Of a DNA stretch of 7,687 bases, positions 1 to 4,961 are shown one piece after another. Where the stretch lies: NCBI GenBank assembly GCA_016297585.1, contig JAEDGJ010000118.1, positions 1-7,687 on the forward strand. Direction: 5' to 3'. How positions within the stretch are numbered: the first letter of the stretch is position 1; every line of letters starts with the position of its first letter. A program made the translations under genes and the position numbers. The notes under the pieces were generated by a model. It was not told where the DNA came from, made no database searches, and was given only the letters and a program-made list of their open reading frames with translations. The DNA comes from Clostridiaceae bacterium. Lineage in GTDB: Bacteria; Bacillota; Clostridia; Oscillospirales; QAMX01.

Positions 1-27
1 CTGATAAAACTTCAAGGGTTTTATCAG
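1..27. terminator. Perfect 10-bp hairpin at the window edge, probably part of a bidirectional terminator
   Basis: CTGATAAAAC (1-10) and GTTTTATCAG (18-27) are perfect reverse complements around a 7-base loop, TTCAAGG. On the plus strand the right arm is followed by GAGCTTTTCT, which looks like continuing stem plus a T-run. The matching left side is cut off by the window edge. It lies about 80 bases past the ricT stop, where the end of the operon would be expected. The inverted repeat is certain; the terminator role is inferred. Confidence 0.55.
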
Positions 28-107
28 GAGCTTTTCTGTGAAAATCACGGCTGCGCCGCCGGATTCAGAGCAACGGCATCGGCGACCGCCAGGGGATTCA
101 ATTTTGA
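28..107. other. Short intergenic stretch after ricT, no gene seen
   Basis: Between the ricT TAA (110-108) and the edge hairpin I see no convincing gene on either strand. A minus-strand GTG near 48 opens a frame that runs off the window, but it has no ribosome site and would have to read through the hairpin. An 11-base near-palindrome, GTGAAAATCAC (38-48), is present, too short to interpret. Confidence 0.6.
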
Positions 108-1391
108 TTATTCCTTACCTTCCGGCTTGGGGCCGGTATGCGGACGGCGGCGGCGACGGCGATGGTTGGCAGATTTGGCAGTCTCCGGCTTGGGCGTTTC
201 CTGGGCAGCTTCCGGCTTGGGCGCCTTAGGCTGCTTGGGCTGCCCCTGGGGGCGGGGCTTCTCCTGCCGGGGCTTCTCCGCCTTGGGCCGCTGGGGCTTC
301 TCGCCGCCCTCCTGCCTGGGCGCGGCGTCCTGCGCCGGTGCGGCAGGCTTTTTTCTTCTGCGCCGCCGGTTGGCAGCCCTGGCGCCCTCCGGCTTTTCCT
401 CTTCGGGCGTCTCCTCCGGCTCCCATTCCGGCTCCGGCGTCACTGGCGGCATATCCCGTCCGGTGATGATGACCTCCGGCAGAGGCTCGTCCGGCAGCAT
501 CTCCACCTTCTTTGCAGGGCGCGGCTTGGAGGAAATGGGCGCAATCTCCTTGGGGATGGGCGGATCGTTCTTCTTGGCCTTGCCGTTGCGCAGCACGCAG
601 ATATCGCAGTTGTGGTAGCAGTTGACCTGGTCGGGCTGATCCTCCATGCGCACCCGAACGGTCTGGCGCAGGAGATTCACATCCACCACGGTACCCCGGC
701 CGTCCACCGTATCCACGAAGGATTCATTCTTGGGGCTGGTCCGCAGCAGATCCTCATAGGCCTCCTGCTCGTACTTCAGGCAGCACATGAGCCTGCCGCA
801 GGTGCCGGAGATCTTCGTGGGGTTGAGGCTTAAATTCTGCTCCTTGGCCATCTTGATGGAGACGGGCTGGAAATCGTCGAGGAAGGTCGCACAGCACAAA
901 GGCCTGCCGCAGATGCCGAGGCCTCCGAAGAGCTTTGCCTCGTCGCGCACGCCGATCTGGCGCAGCTCGATGCGCATGCGGAAGACGGAGGCGAGGTCGC
1001 GGACGAGCTCGCGGAAGTCGACGCGGCCCTCCGCCGCGAAATAGAAGAGGATTTTCGTGCCGTCGAAGGTATATTCGGCCTCGATCAGCTTCATGTCGAG
1101 CTTGTGCGCGGCGATCTTCTTCTTGCAGATCTCGAAAGCGTCCACGGCGCGGCGGGCATTCTCCTCGACGACGCGGAAATCGTCCGGCGTCGCCCGGCGG
1201 ATGACGCTGCGCAGCGGCTGGGAGAGCTCGGTCTCGTCGATCTGGCGGTTGGCGAGCACGACCTCGGTCATTTCGACGCCGCGGGCCGTCTCGACGATCA
1301 CGCGGTCGCCGATGTCGTATTTTTCGTCGCCCGGCGAAAAGTAATAGATTTTTCCGACGCGCTTGAAGCGCACACCGATGATATCAGTCAA
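108..1391 (-). CDS. ricT: RicT/YaaT, PSP1-domain iron-sulfur protein with long basic tail
   Basis: A 427-residue protein from TTG 1391. In Bacillus, RicT forms the Y-complex with RicA and RicF, carries Fe-S clusters and promotes mRNA processing by RNase Y; RicA and RicF are not in this window. The PSP1 core spans about 1-270, beginning TDIIGVRFKRVGKIYYF. The cysteine signatures GICGRPLCC (159-167) and GTCGRLMCC (196-204) flank VSIKMAKEQNLSLNP. With the TTG start, cysteines fall at 161, 166, 167, 198 and 203, which is the B. subtilis numbering as I recall it, supporting that start. After the core comes an additional CYHNCDIC cluster (C258, C262, C265). Residues about 271-427 are low-complexity, rich in Pro, Lys, Glu and Arg, with two Arg blocks (342-346, 411-416). 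The Bacillus protein is only about 275 residues, so the tail is a lineage extension, probably disordered and possibly nucleic-acid binding. It is the last visible gene of the operon. Confidence 0.93.
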   Translation of the reverse strand: MTDIIGVRFKRVGKIYYFSPGDEKYDIGDRVIVETARGVEMTEVVLANRQIDETELSQPLRSVIRRATPDDFRVVEENARRAVDAFEICKKKIAAHKLDMKLIEAEYTFDGTKILFYFAAEGRVDFRELVRDLASVFRMRIELRQIGVRDEAKLFGGLGICGRPLCCATFLDDFQPVSIKMAKEQNLSLNPTKISGTCGRLMCCLKYEQEAYEDLLRTSPKNESFVDTVDGRGTVVDVNLLRQTVRVRMEDQPDQVNCYHNCDICVLRNGKAKKNDPPIPKEIAPISSKPRPAKKVEMLPDEPLPEVIITGRDMPPVTPEPEWEPEETPEEEKPEGARAANRRRRRKKPAAPAQDAAPRQEGGEKPQRPKAEKPRQEKPRPQGQPKQPKAPKPEAAQETPKPETAKSANHRRRRRRPHTGPKPEGKE

Positions 1392-1402
1392 AGCGTTGAT
1401 GA

Positions 1403-1408
1403 TCCTTT
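1403..1408 (-). promoter_or_regulatory. Ribosome binding site supporting a TTG start for ricT
   Basis: AAAGGA on the minus strand runs up to the last base of the holB stop region and lies 11 bases before TTG at 1391. The only upstream ATG (1460) would overlap holB by 53 bases, has its nearest purine run 13 bases away, and would add 23 residues not expected in the family. Confidence 0.65.
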
Positions 1409-2274
1409 CAAGAGACAAAATACTGGGAAAACAGCCCGAGAATATGCGAGCTGTGAACATTGGCGGAACAAAGCTCCCGCATTTCGGCGATCAGCATACA
1501 GAGCCGCGCGTCCGGCGCCGCCGAGCTGTCCCGGAGCGCACGGCGTTCGAGCGCGTCAAGGAAGGCGGCCGTCTCCTCGCGGGACATCTTGTCACGCGAC
1601 AGCAGCACGCGCCAGAGCCCGAGCTCGTCGCGCGCGCGGAGGCAGTGCAGAACGTCCGAGGCAAACTGCGCGGCGGCGCGGCCGTCGTCGGACGCACTCT
1701 GCGAGAGTATTTCGGCCGCGGTGCCGGGATAGCCGTCCGCTTCCTGCAGCGCGAGGGCAAGAGATGCCTCGTCCGCGTCCGGAAACCGCGTGCGGAGGGA
1801 TGAAAGTGCGGTTTCGGCGTCCGGCGGCTGGGTGCCGAGCTTTAGGCAGCGCGAACGCACGGTCCCGAGCATGGCGCTCTCGTTTTCGCAGAGCAGGAAG
1901 AAATAGACGGCGGGCAGCGGCTCCTCGAGGAGCTTCAGGAGGGCGTTCTGCGCCTCGGCCGTCATGTTCTGCGTATGCCGGAGAACAAAAACGCGGACGT
2001 CGGCCTCCGTGGGGGATTTCGCGGCCTCCACCCGCAGGGCGCGGGCGTCGCCGACCTTGTAAGCCGCGTCGCCGAAGTCCGCCACGACGAGGTCGGGGTG
2101 CTCACGGCGCAGCGCGCGGTGATGGGGGTCGCCGAGCAGCGCGTCGGCGCATTCGAGGGCAAGGGAAAGCTTGCCGGAGCCCGCGGGTCCCGACAGCAGC
2201 ACGGTACGGGCAAGCTTCCCGGCGCGCACGGCGTCGAGCAGCACGCGGCGGGAAGCTTCGTTTGCAGGGGTCAT
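1408..2274 (-). CDS. holB: DNA polymerase III subunit delta' (HolB-like)
   Basis: A 288-residue AAA+ clamp-loader subunit that helps load the beta sliding clamp during replication. It has a P-loop GPAGSGK (29-35), the very conserved AEAQNALLKLLEEP (106-119) and the SRC motif (141-143) that supplies the arginine finger. Two departures are visible. The four-cysteine zinc module usually found after the P-loop is gone and the region is shortened (about 42-62, with only C42 and several His). The Walker B position reads VFVLRHTQNM, with no acidic pair. Delta' is generally not the ATP-hydrolysing subunit, so these losses are compatible with function. The C-terminal third (about 205-288) is a helical collar-like domain. 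Start ATG 2274 lies 7 bases after the darA stop with no clear ribosome site, so translational coupling is likely. Its stop overlaps the ribosome site of ricT. Confidence 0.9.
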   Translation of the reverse strand: MTPANEASRRVLLDAVRAGKLARTVLLSGPAGSGKLSLALECADALLGDPHHRALRREHPDLVVADFGDAAYKVGDARALRVEAAKSPTEADVRVFVLRHTQNMTAEAQNALLKLLEEPLPAVYFFLLCENESAMLGTVRSRCLKLGTQPPDAETALSSLRTRFPDADEASLALALQEADGYPGTAAEILSQSASDDGRAAAQFASDVLHCLRARDELGLWRVLLSRDKMSREETAAFLDALERRALRDSSAAPDARLCMLIAEMRELCSANVHSSHILGLFSQYFVS

Positions 2275-2281
2275 ACGGGTG

Positions 2282-2605
2282 TTACAGGCGCTGGAACTGA
2301 TCGACGTTCAGCACGAAGACCGTTGCGCCGCCGACCGTGACCTCGACGGGCATCGAGGGGTAGTAGCCCATACCGAGCTCGCTCGCGGTCGGGATGACCT
2401 GACGGCGGCTGTGGGACTGCTTGTGGATGATGTTCAAGACCTTCGGGACCTTCTCATCCTCGACGCCGATGAGGATGGTCATGTTGCCCGCGCGGAGAAA
2501 GCCGCCGGTGGTGGAGAGCTTCGTGACGGAATAGCCCTCCTGCATCAGCGCGTTGACGACCATGTTGGCGTCGTCCTGGTTGATGATCGCGAGAATCATT
2601 TTCAT
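2282..2605 (-). CDS. darA: Cyclic di-AMP receptor, PII-like (PstA/DarA)
   Basis: A 107-residue PII-like trimeric protein of the PstA/DarA (YaaQ, DUF970) family, which binds the second messenger c-di-AMP and is thought to pass the signal on by protein contacts. The fold order is clear: MKMILAIIN first strand, the family signature KLSTTGGFLRAGNMT (29-43) holding the T-loop base and nucleotide-contact residues, IGVEDEKV, and a final strand GGATVFVLNVDQF. Length is normal. It is the first gene after the strong promoter, with a good ribosome site, so it is probably well expressed. Only 7 bases separate it from holB, reproducing the conserved Firmicute neighbourhood of this gene with holB and ricT, although yaaR, which sits between them in Bacillus, is absent. 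Its target in this organism is unknown. Family assignment is very secure. Confidence 0.97.
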   Translation of the reverse strand: MKMILAIINQDDANMVVNALMQEGYSVTKLSTTGGFLRAGNMTILIGVEDEKVPKVLNIIHKQSHSRRQVIPTASELGMGYYPSMPVEVTVGGATVFVLNVDQFQRL

Positions 2606-2614
2606 GCTCGTATA

Positions 2615-2620
2615 CCACCT
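2615..2620 (-). promoter_or_regulatory. Ribosome binding site of darA
   Basis: AGGTGG, within GAAAGGTGG, lies 9 bases before the ATG at 2605. It favours that ATG over the second in-frame ATG two codons later. Confidence 0.8.
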
Positions 2621-2645
2621 TTCAAATGGATTACAATATCGTTTA

Positions 2646-2681
2646 CAATTCTATTATACACGATGAATCGGGTTTTGGCAA
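2646..2681 (-). promoter_or_regulatory. SigA-type promoter of the darA-holB-ricT operon
   Basis: On the minus strand TTGCCA (2681-2676) and TATAAT (2658-2653) are separated by exactly 17 bases, a near-consensus housekeeping promoter. Transcription would begin near 2646, giving a leader of about 40 bases before the darA ATG. It is the only strong promoter I found in the window. It lies in the 114-base gap between alr and darA, an AT-richer island in a GC-rich region. Confidence 0.8.
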
Positions 2682-2719
2682 GGGGGAAAGCCGCAAAAAG
2701 CGGAGAAAACGCGCGGGTG

Positions 2720-3820
2720 TCACTCGTAAATGCGCTCGATCGCGGAGTTTGCGTAGACGGGGGAGACCTCGATCACCGCCTCGTCGCCGGGCTCGCACTG
2801 GATGGAGGAGACGTCGGCGACGCAGTGCACCATGCCGATGTGCCCGAGCACGGGCGCGCGGCGGCCGTGGATCGTCACGGTCATGCGGCGGGCGGAGAAG
2901 AGCCCGCGGACGTCGTGCAGCAGGTAGCGCAGCCGGTCGCGGAAGCGGAAGATGTCATTGGCGCGGGCGACGCCGAAGCCGTCGGCATACCCGAACGGGA
3001 TGACGGCGACGCGGACGGCCTTTTTGGCGGTGTAGGCGGCGCCGTAGCCGACGGTCTGCCCCTCGCGGAGCCAGCGCACCTGCACGACCTCGCAGCGCGC
3101 GTAGCCGACGGGCTGGAGACCGGCGTTGTTTTTCAGGCGGCAGGGCAGACGGCCGAGGAAGGCGGAGCCGACGCGCACGGCGTCGGTGCGGGAGATGTCG
3201 CCGCGGAACAGGAAGGAGGAGTTTGCCGCGTGGACGCAGCCGGGGTTGCAGCCGGACTCGCGCAGCCGGTCGGCGACGGCGAGGAAGCTCTCGAGCTGGG
3301 CGTTGGTCTTTTTCATGCTGCCGAACGCGCAGTTGAAGTGGGTATAGAGACCGGTGATGCTGATGCGCTTCATGTAGCGGTAGATCTGGGCGATGCGCTC
3401 GGTCTCCGCGGGAACGAAGCCGTAGCGTCCCATGCCGGTGTCGATCTTGATGTGCGCCTCGACGACCTCGGCGTGCTTTTCGGCAAGACCCGACAGCAGC
3501 ACGGCGTCGTCGTAGGAGCCGATGGTCGCGACGGCGTGGGCGTCGATGATGTCGGAGACGTCGGCTTCGGAAACGACGGGGCGCATGACGAGGATCTCCT
3601 CGTCGATGAAGCCCGCCATGCGCAGGCGGATCGCGTCGGAGGGCTCGGTCACGGCGAAGCGGTCGATGCCCTCGTCGCGCAGGACGCGCGCGAGCTGTAA
3701 AAGGCCGAGTCCGTAGCCGTTTGCCTTGATGACGCCGTAGATCGGCTTGCCGGCGGCGCGCTTTTTGACGATGTCGATGTTGTTTTTCAGCTTGTCTCGT
3801 TCCACGATGTAGGCTTTCAT
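2720..3820 (-). CDS. alr: Divergent alanine racemase (PLP fold-type III)
   Basis: A 366-residue PLP enzyme expected to interconvert L- and D-alanine for peptidoglycan stem peptides in the cytoplasm. The PLP lysine is K32 in VIKANGYG. Other landmarks are GMGRYGF (R131), THFNCAF (H161), HAANSSF (N200, S201), VRVGSAFLG (R216), the second catalytic base Y259 in VGYGAAY, and the PLP-phosphate motif FGYADGF. The usual GRVCMDQ motif reads GHIGMVHC (326-333), keeping the Met but not Asp-Gln, and about 20 extra residues (roughly 288-310) follow GYADG. The C-terminus ends early, in an SPVYANSAIERIY-type sequence. This matches a clostridial Alr subfamily I recall, but substrate (Ala, Ser or other) is not certain. 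Start: ATG at 3820 with GGGGGAG at 3833-3827, 6 bases upstream; an in-frame ATG at 3856 lacks this support. It is 39 bases after femX. Confidence 0.85.
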   Translation of the reverse strand: MKAYIVERDKLKNNIDIVKKRAAGKPIYGVIKANGYGLGLLQLARVLRDEGIDRFAVTEPSDAIRLRMAGFIDEEILVMRPVVSEADVSDIIDAHAVATIGSYDDAVLLSGLAEKHAEVVEAHIKIDTGMGRYGFVPAETERIAQIYRYMKRISITGLYTHFNCAFGSMKKTNAQLESFLAVADRLRESGCNPGCVHAANSSFLFRGDISRTDAVRVGSAFLGRLPCRLKNNAGLQPVGYARCEVVQVRWLREGQTVGYGAAYTAKKAVRVAVIPFGYADGFGVARANDIFRFRDRLRYLLHDVRGLFSARRMTVTIHGRRAPVLGHIGMVHCVADVSSIQCEPGDEAVIEVSPVYANSAIERIYE

Positions 3821-3859
3821 GCAAAACTCCCCCTGCTTTTGTGCTCTTTTTTGCAAAAA

Positions 3860-4936
3860 TCAGGCCTCTCCCGAGGGCTTGGACACGGGATTGCGGCGGT
3901 TTTTCAGGTGCTGCCAGCGTTTGCGGGACTTTTCGGCAAAGCGCCACGCGGCGGCGACGACGGGCATCGTGCGCAGCTCGAGCTCGCCGACAAATTCGCA
4001 GAGGTCGCCGTTAAAGCCCTTTTTGAAGCGGTACAGGCCGTAAAGGGGGTTGTCCTCCGACAGGTCGCCCGACACGCCGCGGAAGTCGTAGAGGCGGCAC
4101 TTCGTCTCGAGCGCCCAGCGGATCATCTCCCACTGCAGCAGGTAATTGGGCATCACGTTGCGGTACTCGTTGGCGGACGCGCCGTAGAGGTACCAGACCT
4201 TGTCGCCGTAGTGGATGGCAAGCGTTCCGGCGACGGGATTTCCCTCATAGAACGCCATGTACAGCCGGGCGTGCTCGCCCATCGCGTCGAGGATGCGCTC
4301 GAAGTACCACGCGGGACGCGTCGCGAAGCCGTCGCGCGAGCCGGTGACGGACATGATGCGCGTGAACTCCGGCACCATCTCCTTGCCGCAGATGCGGACC
4401 TCGACGCCCTTTTTGACGGCGAGCCGGATGTTGTAGCGCGTCTTCTGCGAGAAGAACGCGAGCATTTCCTCCTCGGTCTTGCCCTCGACGTTCATCCGGA
4501 AGACGAAGCGGGGCTGGATGCCGTCGAAATTCTTGCCGTCGTCGCAGAAGACGAAGCCCTTTTTGCGCATCAGCGCGGCAAACGCCTCGTCGGAGGCGGG
4601 AACGTCGGGATCCATGCGGAATTCGAACCCGCGATGGCGCTTTGCGATCTCGCGGACGCCCGCGAGCAGGTCGTCGATGGCTTCCTCGTCGCGGATGTCG
4701 CAGACGGGACCGCGTCCGGCGTACAGCAGCGTAAACGGCAGGACGGGGATGCGGCGGATCAGCACGCCGAGCGCGCCGCGGATGTTCCCCTCCGCATCGC
4801 GGGAGAGCACGCCCTCCCAGGTCCAGGCGGATTTGACGGCCGCCCACTCGGTGGACTGCAGGAAATGTCCCTTCGGGGACGACTCGACGTATTGCTCATA
4901 CGCGCCGCGCGTGGCGGCGGTAACCAGTTCGTACAA
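3860..4936 (-). CDS. femX: FemX-type lipid II aminoacyltransferase (FemABX family)
   Basis: A 358-residue protein from the TTG at 4936 (363 if TTG 4951 is used). FemABX enzymes transfer an amino acid from aminoacyl-tRNA to the lysine (or equivalent) side chain of the lipid II stem peptide on the inner membrane face, starting the interpeptide bridge. Family landmarks are in order: HFLQSTEW (about 24-31), KTRYNIRLAVKKGV (about 165-178), WYLYGAS (about 248-254), MPNYLLQWEMIRWA (about 262-275), YDFRGVSG (283-290) and PLYGLYRFKKGF (about 297-308). It fits a pair of GNAT-like subdomains, without the seryl-tRNA-synthetase-like coiled-coil insert of FemA/FemB, hence a FemX-like, first-residue enzyme. 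The C-terminal 30 residues are Lys/Arg-rich and may contact membrane or tRNA. It lies 25 bases after the kinase and 39 before the racemase. The added amino acid cannot be read from sequence, and the symbol reflects subfamily only. Confidence 0.92.
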   Translation of the reverse strand: MYELVTAATRGAYEQYVESSPKGHFLQSTEWAAVKSAWTWEGVLSRDAEGNIRGALGVLIRRIPVLPFTLLYAGRGPVCDIRDEEAIDDLLAGVREIAKRHRGFEFRMDPDVPASDEAFAALMRKKGFVFCDDGKNFDGIQPRFVFRMNVEGKTEEEMLAFFSQKTRYNIRLAVKKGVEVRICGKEMVPEFTRIMSVTGSRDGFATRPAWYFERILDAMGEHARLYMAFYEGNPVAGTLAIHYGDKVWYLYGASANEYRNVMPNYLLQWEMIRWALETKCRLYDFRGVSGDLSEDNPLYGLYRFKKGFNGDLCEFVGELELRTMPVVAAAWRFAEKSRKRWQHLKNRRNPVSKPSGEA

Positions 4937-4944
4937 AGATATTA

Positions 4945-4949
4945 CCCCC
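4945..4949 (-). promoter_or_regulatory. Ribosome binding site that decides the femX start
   Basis: On the minus strand GGGGG lies 8 bases (TAATATCT) before a TTG at 4936. The more upstream in-frame TTG at 4951 has no purine-rich stretch before it, and the GGGGG would fall inside its coding region. The 4936 start is therefore preferred, also because FemX-type proteins usually begin only some 20 residues before the conserved HFLQS-x-W stretch. Confidence 0.6.
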
Positions 4950-4961
4950 AAAAATAAGGTT

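Noticed and set aside
1..48. Start of another minus-strand gene at a GTG near 48
   Set aside because: No ribosome site, only 16 codons visible, and it runs through a perfect hairpin that looks like a terminator.
150..330. Apparent tandem repeat of CTTGGGC/CTCCGGC-like units
   Set aside because: It is the coding sequence of the Pro/Lys/Glu-rich RicT tail; units are irregular and explained by repeated PKP/EKP codons.
584..631. CX3CX2C in RicT as a radical-SAM motif
   Set aside because: Only the spacing matches. The surrounding protein is a PSP1 domain with no SAM-binding barrel, so a radical-SAM enzyme is not supported.
1104..2300. A plus-strand frame of 398 codons opposite ricT and holB
   Set aside because: Arg/Ala-rich, no motif, antisense to conserved genes; a composition artefact.
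2691..2703. Possible terminator after alr: arms CCGC and GCGG around TTTTT
   Set aside because: The stem is only 4 bp and is followed by CTTTCC rather than a T-run, so it is too weak to call.
2171..3700. A plus-strand open frame of 509 codons opposite alr, darA and the holB start
   Set aside because: It crosses the darA promoter and two well-supported genes, and its predicted product is a low-complexity Val/Asp/Ala-rich shadow.
2955..3947. A second minus-strand frame of 330 codons overlapping alr
   Set aside because: It is an Arg-rich frame-shifted reading of alr and would also run into femX; alr itself carries all catalytic residues.
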